64,000 nucleotides of DNA, taken from NCBI RefSeq assembly GCF_000955905.1, contig NZ_CP011097.1, positions 755,957 through 819,956 on the forward strand. Reading direction: 5' to 3'. The stretch comes from Candidatus Nitrosotenuis cloacae (lineage in GTDB: Archaea; Thermoproteota; Nitrososphaeria; Nitrososphaerales; Nitrosopumilaceae). A program made the translations under genes and the position numbers. Below, piece by piece: positions 1 through 7,981 of this stretch (positions within the stretch are counted from its first letter, which is position 1; every line of letters starts with the position of its first letter). The notes beneath the pieces are model-generated. The model worked only from the letters and a program-made list of their open reading frames with translations, did not search any database and was not told the DNA's origin.

Positions 1-72
1 AAAGTAGGTATTACATGGATAGATAATACGATAAACACCAAGAAAATGGTTATAACGAAATATTTCATGTGA
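1..72 (+). CDS. C-terminal end of an upstream gene (partial)
   Basis: The first frame is open from base 1 to a TGA at 70-72 and encodes 23 residues ending KMVITKYFM. The stop overlaps the GTG start of the next gene by two bases, the tight junction usual for co-transcribed archaeal genes. Too little is present to assign a family, and another frame could be the real one. Confidence 0.45.
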   Translation, partial: KVGITWIDNTINTKKMVITKYFM

Positions 73-413
73 TCAACATGCTTGGACTGGGTAATAATTT
101 GAGCGAATTAAAGATACGAATCCAAAAGGCACATGACGATCTTGCTAGCCTGGGGGAGCCAAGCCAACCACTCACAGAGATGATAGGCTCAACCAATGCT
201 ATTCGCCTAAATGAATACCTGAGCAAAACCGACGCAAAAAAGACCGAACTAATATCAGATTATGTTTTGTATACGAAGCAATTGGAGCAGATAATCTCAT
301 CACTGTTTTCAATTCAATCCGAACTCAAAAGCATCCTAAAAGAAGAGACCTCAATGATGGAGTCTACCGATATCAAGCCCAAAAGAACAAGGAAATCCAC
401 AAAAAAGAACTAG
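69..413 (+). CDS. small helical hypothetical protein
   Basis: A 114-residue protein from a GTG start; an ATG three codons in (base 78) is an alternative. The sequence is predicted to be mostly helical with heptad-like spacing (roughly residues 10-95) and ends in a basic tail rich in Lys, Arg and Thr, suggesting a soluble coiled-coil protein, perhaps nucleic-acid bound. No catalytic motif or membrane segment is visible and I do not recognise the family. It probably shares a transcript with the partial gene upstream and converges on birA, whose stop overlaps its last bases. Confidence 0.6.
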   Translation: MINMLGLGNNLSELKIRIQKAHDDLASLGEPSQPLTEMIGSTNAIRLNEYLSKTDAKKTELISDYVLYTKQLEQIISSLFSIQSELKSILKEETSMMESTDIKPKRTRKSTKKN

Positions 414-1411
414 TTCTGGTGGGAAATATCCCCAGACGTTATCCAGCTTGTCTTTGTGCCTGATTTTATGACCAGTGTTCCATCTCGATCTAGTCTTATG
501 GCCTTGCCTGTTGTTTTGGTGCCTGATGAATTTATCGTGATTTGTCTTCCGATGGTAGATGATCTTTTTGTCCACTGTGTGATGATTGACTGTGCCTTGT
601 CTTGTTCCAGTTCTTGCAAAATACCTTCAAGCTCCTCTAGGAATGTCTTGACTAGTTTTACAGGTTTTGTTTTGTCGTCTTTGATCAGTGTCTCTACTCC
701 ATAAAAATTCCCTTTTTGTTTTATCTTGTGTTCAATTTCTTTTGGCTTTATTTTGAAATTAATCCCGACTCCAACAACAATACTCTCAATCCGTGTTGAT
801 TCAATCGATGCGTCAATTATGATTCCCGCAACTTTTTTTCCGTGTATTGTGAGATCGTTTGGCCACTTTAGTTCTGTTTTTATTTTTAATGATTTTTCAA
901 TTGCGTTTGATAGTGCAATTGCAACTGCAAACGGAATCAGAGTTATTTTTGAGATATCAAATTTTGGCTGCAAAATTACTGAAAGCCATATTCCACCTTT
1001 GGGAGAAACCCACTGTCTGCCTAGTCTACCCTTGCCAAGTGTTTGTGATTCAGCAATTATGACTGCCCCAAACTCGTTTTGGTTTTTTGCAATATTTGTG
1101 GCAAAACTTTGTGTTGAATCAACAGAATCAAAATAGTATACCTTATTTCCTATTTGTTTTGTTTTGAGATCTTCCGTTATCTCCCAGGGAAGCAAAAGGT
1201 TTGTTGTATCAATTAGTCGATATCCTAGATTTTGTTTTGATTCTATTTTGTAGCCAAGTGATTGGATTTTTTTTATATGTTTCCAGATTGCGACCCGACT
1301 GATGTGTAGTACCTCACTTAGGTCCTCACCTGAGAGATGTTCTAGTCGATGTGCCTTGAGAAACTGTAAAACCTTAACCAGTCCTTGGTTTTCATCTGAT
1401 GTGTAAAGCAA
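410..1411 (-). CDS. birA: biotin-protein ligase with N-terminal winged helix (BirA)
   Basis: A 333-residue bifunctional BirA. Residues about 10-65 form a helix-turn-helix like the repressor domain of bacterial BirA. The ligase domain follows, with the ATP/biotin loop GKGRLGR and the KWPNDL motif, and a C-terminal SH3-like cap. It attaches biotin to the carrier protein of carboxylases; in this lineage the expected target is acetyl-CoA/propionyl-CoA carboxylase, the first enzyme of the 3-hydroxypropionate/4-hydroxybutyrate cycle. The start is TTG at 1411, with a TATA-like box about 30 bases upstream that overlaps the stop of the preceding gene. The N-terminal domain could allow autoregulation, but no operator was identified. 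Confidence 0.93.
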   Translation of the reverse strand: MLYTSDENQGLVKVLQFLKAHRLEHLSGEDLSEVLHISRVAIWKHIKKIQSLGYKIESKQNLGYRLIDTTNLLLPWEITEDLKTKQIGNKVYYFDSVDSTQSFATNIAKNQNEFGAVIIAESQTLGKGRLGRQWVSPKGGIWLSVILQPKFDISKITLIPFAVAIALSNAIEKSLKIKTELKWPNDLTIHGKKVAGIIIDASIESTRIESIVVGVGINFKIKPKEIEHKIKQKGNFYGVETLIKDDKTKPVKLVKTFLEELEGILQELEQDKAQSIITQWTKRSSTIGRQITINSSGTKTTGKAIRLDRDGTLVIKSGTKTSWITSGDISHQN

Positions 1412-1435
1412 ACTGTATGTGTTGGTATGATGGTT

Positions 1436-1446
1436 GATTTAAAATC
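1436..1446 (-). promoter_or_regulatory. TATA-like box for birA
   Basis: On the minus strand GATTTTAAATC is centred about 30 bases before the TTG start of birA and overlaps the stop codon of the upstream gene. It suggests birA has its own leaderless transcript. Confidence 0.45.
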
Positions 1447-1981
1447 CTATGTCGATGTCAAATCCACCATCGCCTGCACCACCATCTCCGCCCATGTCTC
1501 CACCGCCTGACTCTGCATCGGACATTTGATTTTCTGATCCTGGTGGAACCTGATCTGCTGGAACATAGCTGCCCATTGATGCCCCAATCATGGAAAACAT
1601 CATGGAAAACATCATCATGTTCATTATGCCAAAGAACATCATCATTGCAAAGTCTGATTTGTTATTGCCCATGAACTCTTCGAGCTTTTTCTTGTCTCCA
1701 AGTTTGTACAGTTGTGTCATCTGGTTCCATTTTTGTTCCATTTCATGAATCCTTTGTTGCACTTCGTTGTTTCCTTTCTCTGTTATTTGGAGCTCAGTTT
1801 TCTCTCCACCCAAGAATCCCTTCTTTTTCTCAACTTTGATTAGTCCACGCTCTTCCAATTTTTCTAATATTTTGTTTAATTCTTGAGGATCAATTCCCGT
1901 CTTTGATCTAATTTTATCAAACTTTTTTGCGCCATTTCTAATTGCGCCCAAAACAATAACATCTTTTGGCTCTTCTTCCAT
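1439..1981 (-). CDS. winged-helix protein with Met-rich hydrophobic segment and Gly/Asp tail
   Basis: A 180-residue protein. Residues about 8-75 look like a MarR/PadR-type winged helix (alternating helices, then a beta wing around KKKGFLGGEKTELQITEKG). Residues 104-136 carry twelve methionines in a hydrophobic stretch that could span or lie in a membrane, or bind copper(I). The last 35 residues are Gly/Asp-rich and end FDIDIGF. It is probably a DNA-binding regulator, perhaps membrane-attached; the Met-rich part makes metal sensing possible but unproven. A TATA-like box at 2001-2010 lies 26 bases from the ATG. Confidence 0.65.
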   Translation of the reverse strand: MEEEPKDVIVLGAIRNGAKKFDKIRSKTGIDPQELNKILEKLEERGLIKVEKKKGFLGGEKTELQITEKGNNEVQQRIHEMEQKWNQMTQLYKLGDKKKLEEFMGNNKSDFAMMMFFGIMNMMMFSMMFSMIGASMGSYVPADQVPPGSENQMSDAESGGGDMGGDGGAGDGGFDIDIGF

Positions 1982-2000
1982 GGTGTGGGTTTGCAGATAG

Positions 2001-2030
2001 TGTATAAAGAATTTTCCAATAAATTATAAT
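2001..2030. promoter_or_regulatory. divergent promoter pair
   Basis: TATAAAGA (2003-2010, read as TCTTTATA on the minus strand) is 26 bases from the ATG at 1981. AATTATAAT (2022-2030) is about 27 bases before the ATG at 2053. Both spacings fit leaderless transcripts. Confidence 0.5.
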
Positions 2031-2052
2031 CCTATTATGTAATGTTATGTGC

Positions 2053-2463
2053 ATGGATGTGGATTCCCACACAGATGATCAAATTCGCAAGATCTTATCG
2101 CTAAAAACCGTCGCTGTAGTTGGCATGTCAAAAAACGAAGAAAAGGCGGCTCATTATGTCCCAAAATACCTCTTGTCGCAAGGCTATGACGTAATACCAG
2201 TCAATCCTACTGCCGATCAAATTCTAGATAAAAAATGCCATGCTAGTTTGGATGACATACAAGAACAAATCGACATTGTGGATGTTTTTAGGCCGTCTGA
2301 TCAGGTCTTGCCAGTAATTGAGGAGGCAATCAAGAAAAAGCCCAAGGTGATCTGGTTGCAGGAAGGAATACACAACGAGGAAGCGGAAAATCTGGCAAGA
2401 AATGCAGGAATTCAAGTAGTGTATAATCGATGCATGCTTGCGGAACATCAGCGGTTATTCTAA
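2053..2463 (+). CDS. CoA-binding domain protein
   Basis: A single-domain Rossmann protein of about 136 residues in the CoA_binding_2 (YccU-like) family. Visible motifs are the VAVVGMSKNEEKAAHYVPKY nucleotide/CoA loop, VIPVNPTA, and the C-terminal NRCMLAEHQRL signature. Members bind CoA like the N-terminal part of succinyl-CoA synthetase alpha, but their reaction is generally unknown. An ATG at 2047 is also in frame; I prefer 2053 because the TATA-like box lies 27 bases upstream. Its stop TAA overlaps the ATG of the next gene by one base, so the two are likely co-transcribed. Confidence 0.85.
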   Translation: MDVDSHTDDQIRKILSLKTVAVVGMSKNEEKAAHYVPKYLLSQGYDVIPVNPTADQILDKKCHASLDDIQEQIDIVDVFRPSDQVLPVIEEAIKKKPKVIWLQEGIHNEEAENLARNAGIQVVYNRCMLAEHQRLF

Positions 2464-2834
2464 TGTCTGATTTTGATGATTTTTACAACTCTTTGCAGGA
2501 ACTAGTAAAATCTCACACAAAAGATGGAACTCTGATAAAAGTAGAGCCTGATCTACGCGAGGGAATAATTCGTATATTTGGAGAACATATGAGCTCGCTT
2601 GGCCGCGCAAAAAGTGGACTGGAAGACATGTCTGAGCTTGCTTACACTACAGCCGAGCATCATCCCTATTGGAATCTTTTGTATTCTGCATGTCAAGTAG
2701 CAAAAATAACTCTGGACAAATGGGACTCGGAGCTCACACCGGAAGAGCTAAGTGAGATTACCTGGTCAATTGATGAGCTAAAAAACACATGTCAGAAAAT
2801 AATTGAAAATCCTCACAATGATCACACTCACTAA
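2463..2834 (+). CDS. helical hypothetical protein
   Basis: A 123-residue acidic protein, predicted all-helical, with no cysteines outside two single positions and a His-rich C-terminus (NPHNDHTH). The start ATG overlaps the stop of the CoA-binding gene by one base; an in-frame ATG at 2430 would overlap far more and is unlikely. I do not recognise a family. Coupling to the CoA-binding protein suggests a shared transcript, not necessarily a shared function. Confidence 0.65.
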   Translation: MSDFDDFYNSLQELVKSHTKDGTLIKVEPDLREGIIRIFGEHMSSLGRAKSGLEDMSELAYTTAEHHPYWNLLYSACQVAKITLDKWDSELTPEELSEITWSIDELKNTCQKIIENPHNDHTH

Positions 2835-2845
2835 ATCTAGTCAGA

Positions 2846-2854
2846 GATAAATAG
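2846..2854 (+). promoter_or_regulatory. TATA-like box for the YchF-like gene
   Basis: GATAAATAG is centred 26 bases before the GTG start at 2876, a leaderless arrangement. Confidence 0.5.
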
Positions 2855-2875
2855 CAATGAACCATACTTGTATTT

Positions 2876-4099
2876 GTGCCAATAAAGATAGGAATTATCG
2901 GCAAGACTAATACCGGCAAGACTACATTTTTCAATTCTGCCACACTGTCATCCTCTGAAATCTCTACATATCCATTTACTACAAAAAAACCGGAATCTGC
3001 AACTGCAAACGCAGTCACACTGTGTGTCCATCCGGAATTTAATGTATTTGATAATCCGAAAAACTCGAGATGTATTGATGGTTGGCGCTATATCCCAATT
3101 GAGCTAATTGATCTGCCTGGTTTGATCAAAGACGCGTGGCAGGGAAAAGGACTTGGCAACCAGTTTCTCTCAGTTGCGGCACAGTCTGATGCATTATTGC
3201 ATGTAGTTGATGTTTCTGGAGGAATCGACTCTTCTGGTAAGATATCTGAGGCTGGAGCAGGTGATCCAATATCTGATTTTGCAGATATTGAGGAAGAACT
3301 AATCATGTGGTATTTGAAAATCTTGGAAGGCAATCGTGACAAGGTATCAAAGACGATTCATGCTGGAACTGACAAAATAATTGCAATTGCGGATTTGTAT
3401 CGAGGAATTGGCGTTAATAATTATCATGTAAAATCGGCACTTGTAGCAGCTGATGTTGAGGACAAGGAGCTAGATGATATCGGATTTCAGGAAAGCAAAA
3501 AATTTGCTGCAGTATTGCGTAAAATATCAAAGCCCACGCTAATTGTGGCAAACAAAATCGATGTTGAAGGCGCAGACAAAAACTTTGCAAGGCTACGGGA
3601 GCGTTACAATGATACTATAGTGGTTCCTGCAAGTGCGGACAGTGAGCTATCTCTGAGGCGTGCAGAACAAAAGGGCCTCATAAAATACTCGCCTGGCTCT
3701 GAGCAGTTTGATATTGAAAAGCCAGATGATCTGTCTCAAAAACAAAAGGGAGCACTTGATTTTATCACGAAAGAGATCATGGGAGAATACATGCGTACTG
3801 GTGTGCAGTTTGCAATCAATGTTACCGTATTCAAATTGCTAAAGATGAATGCAGTATACCCAGTTGCAGATGAAGAGAAATTAGCAGACAAAAAGGGTAA
3901 CGTCTTGCCTGATCTGATCCTACTAAAGGATGGGGCGACAGTTGCTGACTTGGCAAAAGAAATTCACACTAGTCTTACAAAGGGATTGCTCTATGCAAAA
4001 GACATTCGATATAACCTGAGATTGCCGCCTGATTATCAATTACGTGACCGCGATGTGGTCTCATTGGTTAGTGCATCCACTACAAAAAAACAACACTAG
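2876..4099 (+). CDS. YchF/Obg-family GTPase
   Basis: A 407-residue P-loop GTPase from a GTG start. G1 is GKTNTGKTT (residues about 9-17), G3 is DLPG within IELIDLPGLIKDAWQGKG, and G4 is NKID. A C-terminal TGS-like region begins near residue 330 with VYPVADEEK and ends with the RDVVSLVSA motif. Archaeal members of this YchF-related group are thought to act with ribosomes. The usual G4 NKxD is intact, unlike the NxxE of classical YchF, so it is closer to the archaeal/Drg-like branch that hydrolyses GTP. Its stop overlaps the stop of convergent cysS. Confidence 0.88.
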   Translation: MPIKIGIIGKTNTGKTTFFNSATLSSSEISTYPFTTKKPESATANAVTLCVHPEFNVFDNPKNSRCIDGWRYIPIELIDLPGLIKDAWQGKGLGNQFLSVAAQSDALLHVVDVSGGIDSSGKISEAGAGDPISDFADIEEELIMWYLKILEGNRDKVSKTIHAGTDKIIAIADLYRGIGVNNYHVKSALVAADVEDKELDDIGFQESKKFAAVLRKISKPTLIVANKIDVEGADKNFARLRERYNDTIVVPASADSELSLRRAEQKGLIKYSPGSEQFDIEKPDDLSQKQKGALDFITKEIMGEYMRTGVQFAINVTVFKLLKMNAVYPVADEEKLADKKGNVLPDLILLKDGATVADLAKEIHTSLTKGLLYAKDIRYNLRLPPDYQLRDRDVVSLVSASTTKKQH

Positions 4100-5484
4100 A
4101 TATCTGATTTTATTTTCTCTTTTTTCATCCAGATGGTTTTGTTTTTATGATCCAGCAAAACTATGTTTTGTGCTGAAATCTGATCACGAATTTTGTCCGC
4201 CTCTGAATATTGTTTTTGTGCGCGCAGTGATTCTCGTTTTTGTAATAGTTCTGTAATTGTTTGTTTTTCTGATTCTGTTATTTTTTGTACTTGTAATCCT
4301 AGAATGTCTAGCATGCGTTCAAACTCTGGCAATGCTATGTTGACAACAGATTTGCTCATTTCTTCTGATGCAGCTATTCTGTTTATCCCTTTTACCAACT
4401 TGAAGAATGCGTTTGTGGCAAGTGATGTGTTAAAGTCCGAATCCAATGCAGAATCAAATTCTGATCTACATTCTGTGATCAGAATAGTGATTTCATCAGT
4501 CGGTCCAGTACCTTCTGACATTATCATTTCATAATATGCCGTTTCGACTTGTCTCCATTTTATGAGGTTCTCCTTTAGTAATTCTTCCGAGTAATCAATT
4601 GCCTTGGAATAATGACCTGATATGCAAAAGAGTCGTATCACGTTTGGACCCCAATTATCCAGAACATTTCTTACTGATCTAATGTTTCCAAGAGATTTTG
4701 ACATTTTTTCCCCATTTATTGTGACCATTCCCACGTGCATCCATAGCTTGGCAAGTGGTCTGTTTGTGATTGCTTCTGTCTGTGCAATTTCATTTTCATG
4801 GTGTGGAAATATGAGGTCGCGTCCGCCACCATGTATCTCAAACTCTTCTCCCAAATACTTGAGGCTCATTGCAGAGCATTCGATGTGCCATCCGGGCCTT
4901 CCTTTACCCCATGGACTGGGCCAATTTGGATCTGCATCTGAGAATTTCCATAATGCAAAATCCAGTGCATCGTTTTTTGTCTCATCTACTTGTACCCGCG
5001 CACCGGAAATCAAATCTTCTGTCTTTCTTTTTGATAATTTTCCATATTCGGTAAATTTTGTAACTGAATAGTAAACACCATTCAAAGAAAGGTATGCAAA
5101 TTCTGAATCTACTAGTTTTTTGATCAGCTCAATTATTTCTGAAATGTGTTCTGTTGCCTTTGGATGGGCAGTTGCACGTCTGATGTTTAGTCTATCAAAA
5201 TCCTCAAAATAATGATCAATGTATCGTCTGGATATTTCAAGTGGGTGAATTCCCTCGGTATTTGCCCGATTGATTATCTTGTCATCCACATCGGTAAAGT
5301 TTTGCACAAATTTTACTGGTGTATTCTTTGATTCCAAATATCTTCTGAGAACATCAAAAATTATGATGGTCCGTGCATGTCCTATGTGGGATTCGTCATA
5401 CACTGTGACCCCACACAAGTAGATTCTAACGTTTTCTGCATTTACTTCTAGCTCTTTAGTGGTTAGCGTATCGTAGATCTTCAA
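4096..5484 (-). CDS. cysS: cysteinyl-tRNA synthetase
   Basis: A 462-residue class I synthetase that charges tRNA-Cys. Visible are the zinc-binding Cys24 in IYLCGVTVYD, the HIGH motif at residues 33-36, the HHENEIAQ zinc/substrate segment, and KMSKSLGN near residue 260, followed by a helical anticodon-binding end. Length is normal for the family. The start is TTG at 5484, just 10 bases after the stop of nadE on the same strand, so the two genes form an operon transcribed from the nadE promoter. Confidence 0.96.
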   Translation of the reverse strand: MKIYDTLTTKELEVNAENVRIYLCGVTVYDESHIGHARTIIIFDVLRRYLESKNTPVKFVQNFTDVDDKIINRANTEGIHPLEISRRYIDHYFEDFDRLNIRRATAHPKATEHISEIIELIKKLVDSEFAYLSLNGVYYSVTKFTEYGKLSKRKTEDLISGARVQVDETKNDALDFALWKFSDADPNWPSPWGKGRPGWHIECSAMSLKYLGEEFEIHGGGRDLIFPHHENEIAQTEAITNRPLAKLWMHVGMVTINGEKMSKSLGNIRSVRNVLDNWGPNVIRLFCISGHYSKAIDYSEELLKENLIKWRQVETAYYEMIMSEGTGPTDEITILITECRSEFDSALDSDFNTSLATNAFFKLVKGINRIAASEEMSKSVVNIALPEFERMLDILGLQVQKITESEKQTITELLQKRESLRAQKQYSEADKIRDQISAQNIVLLDHKNKTIWMKKEKIKSDI

Positions 5485-5494
5485 CTCTATTTCC

Positions 5495-6277
5495 TCAGAG
5501 TTTTGGTGGCATTATTCTCTTGTGTTGACTGTTTTTGTACATTTGATGGATTTTTTGGATTTTCTCTATTGGTATTTGTGTGGTTTTTGCAGCCTCATCT
5601 GGCGACATGGACTTGTCTACCGTACAATGTAAAATCACATCAATTGTCTCATATGGGATTCCTAATTCTTCTTCTGCCAAGTGGCCCTGCCATAGGTGTG
5701 GGCTGCTTTTTTTTGCAATGATTGAATCTTTAATCCTCAGATGCTTTGCTAATTCCCTTACCTGTGTCTTGTATAATGATGCTATTGGCAAAATATCTGC
5801 ACTACCGTCTCCAAATTTTGTAAAATACCCGATCATGTATTCGGATTTGTCACTAGACCCAATGACTAGGTAATTGCTCAAATTTGCATAATAGTATAGT
5901 ATGTTGGCCCTGATTCTTGCTCTCAGATTTCCAAGTGATCTCTGGTCAGGTTCTATAGTATTTGCAAATTGAGAATGAATCAAATTAATGTCAATCAATT
6001 TGTAGTTTAAGTGCAGACTATCCACCAAATGTAGTGCATCTTCTGTTTCATCTTTTGGCGAAACTTTACTGTCTGGCATTATTATCGCAAGTGAATTATC
6101 TTTAAACGAATTTGCGCAAATGTGTGCAATCACTGCGGAATCAATCCCACCGCTTAACCCAAAGACAAATCCTTTTGTGTTTGTCTTTGAGAGTTGCTCT
6201 TTTAGGAATGATTCTATGTTTTTTTGAATTTGTGAATAGTCTTGTTTTGTTATGCTTGATAGTATGTCTGGATTCAC
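5495..6277 (-). CDS. nadE: NAD+ synthetase, ammonia-dependent type
   Basis: A 260-residue NH3-dependent NAD synthetase that amidates deamido-NAD using ATP. It has the ATP-pyrophosphatase loop SGGIDS near residue 43 and the SSDKSEYMIGYFTKFGDG substrate segment; no glutaminase domain is present, so free ammonium is the nitrogen donor, plentiful in an ammonia oxidizer. The start is GTG at 6277 with a TATA-like box 26 bases upstream. It is the first gene of an operon with cysS. Confidence 0.95.
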   Translation of the reverse strand: MNPDILSSITKQDYSQIQKNIESFLKEQLSKTNTKGFVFGLSGGIDSAVIAHICANSFKDNSLAIIMPDSKVSPKDETEDALHLVDSLHLNYKLIDINLIHSQFANTIEPDQRSLGNLRARIRANILYYYANLSNYLVIGSSDKSEYMIGYFTKFGDGSADILPIASLYKTQVRELAKHLRIKDSIIAKKSSPHLWQGHLAEEELGIPYETIDVILHCTVDKSMSPDEAAKTTQIPIEKIQKIHQMYKNSQHKRIMPPKL

Positions 6278-6298
6278 AGAGTTTGTTTTTGTTATGTT

Positions 6299-6307
6299 GA
6301 TTAAAAA
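6299..6307 (-). promoter_or_regulatory. TATA-like box for nadE-cysS
   Basis: On the minus strand TTTTTAATC is centred 26 bases before the GTG start of nadE. Confidence 0.5.
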
Positions 6308-6319
6308 TTGTATTGTATG

Positions 6320-6622
6320 TTATGCGTCCAAGTAGATTCCGTCGTTTCTTGCCTCTATTGGATATTTTTGCAGTTTTACACCCTTGAGATAATCTAGCAG
6401 CTCGCCGGTTTTGATATTATAATGCCAAAAGTGCAAAGGGCACTCCACTATGTATCCTTCAAGCTTGCCTGGAACAATAGATCCGTCTTGGTGTACACAC
6501 AGTGCATCTAGTGCGTGATAGCCGTCTTGGTTGAATATTGCGATTCGTTTTCCGTCGACGTTGTATTCTTTGCTTTTACCAGCTGGGATGTCGCCCTTTT
6601 CGGCTACTTTTTTCCAGACCAT
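6320..6622 (-). CDS. Rieske-type [2Fe-2S] ferredoxin
   Basis: A small soluble Rieske protein, 100 residues from the ATG at 6622. Cluster ligands are Cys42-x-His44 and Cys61-x2-His64 (CVH and CPLH), the pattern of NirD-like and dioxygenase-associated ferredoxins. It should carry electrons in the cytoplasm to an unidentified oxygenase or reductase. An in-frame ATG at 6670 would add 16 residues but would overlap the divergent gene's region; the TATA-like box at 6645-6654 sits 27 bases before 6622, so I prefer the short form. Confidence 0.88.
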   Translation of the reverse strand: MVWKKVAEKGDIPAGKSKEYNVDGKRIAIFNQDGYHALDALCVHQDGSIVPGKLEGYIVECPLHFWHYNIKTGELLDYLKGVKLQKYPIEARNDGIYLDA

Positions 6623-6644
6623 ATTCACCTGAACAAATTTTGTT

Positions 6645-6690
6645 AGATATTTAGTTTCTTCTTTGTTCATGACAAGATTTTTTAATATAA
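6645..6690. promoter_or_regulatory. divergent promoters of the Rieske and ahcY genes
   Basis: Minus strand: CTAAATATCT (6645-6654) lies 27 bases before the Rieske ATG at 6622. Plus strand: TTTTTAATATAA (6679-6690) lies about 22-26 bases before a TTG at 6708. The two boxes explain both starts without overlap. Confidence 0.55.
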
Positions 6691-6707
6691 CTCAGAGTGG
6701 TACGCTG

Positions 6708-7946
6708 TTGAGCAAAGTAAAAGATGAAAGTCTGGCAGATCAGGGCAAGCTTTCATACGAGTGGGCTCGAAGCCACATGCCTATCTTGGACAATACCATT
6801 AATCGATTAAAGAAATCACAACCATTCAAGGGAATAACGCTTGGATTTTGCCTCCATATCACAAAAGAGACATCTGTTCTCTTGATGGGTGCAAAACAAC
6901 TTGGCGCAAATGTTGCTGCCTGTGCTGGAAACCCACTTACTACACAGGATGATATTGCGGCATTTTTGGCATCAGAGGGAATCCATGTTTATGCTTGGAA
7001 TGGTGAGACCAACGAAGAATACGATTGGTGCATTGACCAAGTCCTAGACCATAAACCACTGATTGTAACTGATGATGGTGCAGACATGAATGTCAAATTA
7101 CATTTTGATAAAAAATACAAAAACATGAAGATTCTTGGCTCTACTGAAGAAACAACTGCAGGTGTTAATCGCATCATGGCAATGCACAAAAAAGGAAAAC
7201 TACGCTATCCTGTAATTTTGGTAAATGAAGCATACACAAAACACATGTTTGATAACCGATATGGTACTGGACAATCCACAATAGATGGATTCTTGCGTGC
7301 AATGAATCTGTTATTTGCATCAAAAAGAGTGGTGGTTGCAGGATATGGCTGGGTTGGCAAAGGCGTGGCAGCTCGAAGTCATGGAATGGGCTCCAAAGTC
7401 ATAGTAACAGAGGTTGATCCTGTAAAGGCACTGGAAGCACACATGGATGGCTTTGAGGTAATGACAATGTCTGATGCTGCCAAAATTGGGGATATTTTCA
7501 TCACATGCACCGGCATGCGTGATATCATAACCAAAGAGCACATTCTAAAAATGAAAGATGGTGCAGTGATGGGCAATGTGGGACACTTTGATGTTGAAAT
7601 TGATAGTGACTTTTTGCTAAGCAAATCAAAATCCGTCAAGGAAGTAAGGCCAAACCTGGATGAGTGTACATTGCAAAATGGCAAAAAAGTCTACTTGGTG
7701 GGCAAGGGACGACTGGCAAACCTTGTGGCCGCAGAAGGACACCCACCAGAGGTAATGGCACAATCATTTTCTAACCAAATCTTGTCTGTATTGTATATTC
7801 TCAAAAACCATAAAAAAATTGGTAAAAAAGTAATAACAGTTCCTTCTGAGATTGATACTCAAATTGCAGTAGACGCATTGGGAGCATTTGATGTTAAAAT
7901 TGACAAGCTCACACCAAAACAGATAGCATACAGAGATAACTGGTAA
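6708..7946 (+). CDS. ahcY: S-adenosylhomocysteine hydrolase
   Basis: About 412 residues. The enzyme splits S-adenosylhomocysteine into adenosine and homocysteine, relieving product inhibition of methyltransferases. The N-terminus runs SKVKDESLADQGKLSYEW, the NAD-binding loop is GYGWVGKGVA, and the C-terminus ends with the family's tail (LTPKQIAYRDNW). In-frame starts at 6663 (TTG) and 6669 (ATG) exist, but the TATA-like box at 6679-6690 would then lie inside the gene; the TTG at 6708 matches both the promoter spacing and the usual N-terminus. Confidence 0.93.
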   Translation: MSKVKDESLADQGKLSYEWARSHMPILDNTINRLKKSQPFKGITLGFCLHITKETSVLLMGAKQLGANVAACAGNPLTTQDDIAAFLASEGIHVYAWNGETNEEYDWCIDQVLDHKPLIVTDDGADMNVKLHFDKKYKNMKILGSTEETTAGVNRIMAMHKKGKLRYPVILVNEAYTKHMFDNRYGTGQSTIDGFLRAMNLLFASKRVVVAGYGWVGKGVAARSHGMGSKVIVTEVDPVKALEAHMDGFEVMTMSDAAKIGDIFITCTGMRDIITKEHILKMKDGAVMGNVGHFDVEIDSDFLLSKSKSVKEVRPNLDECTLQNGKKVYLVGKGRLANLVAAEGHPPEVMAQSFSNQILSVLYILKNHKKIGKKVITVPSEIDTQIAVDALGAFDVKIDKLTPKQIAYRDNW

Positions 7947-7981
7947 GAAGCTTCTTAAGATACAAAACTCAAATTTATTCA

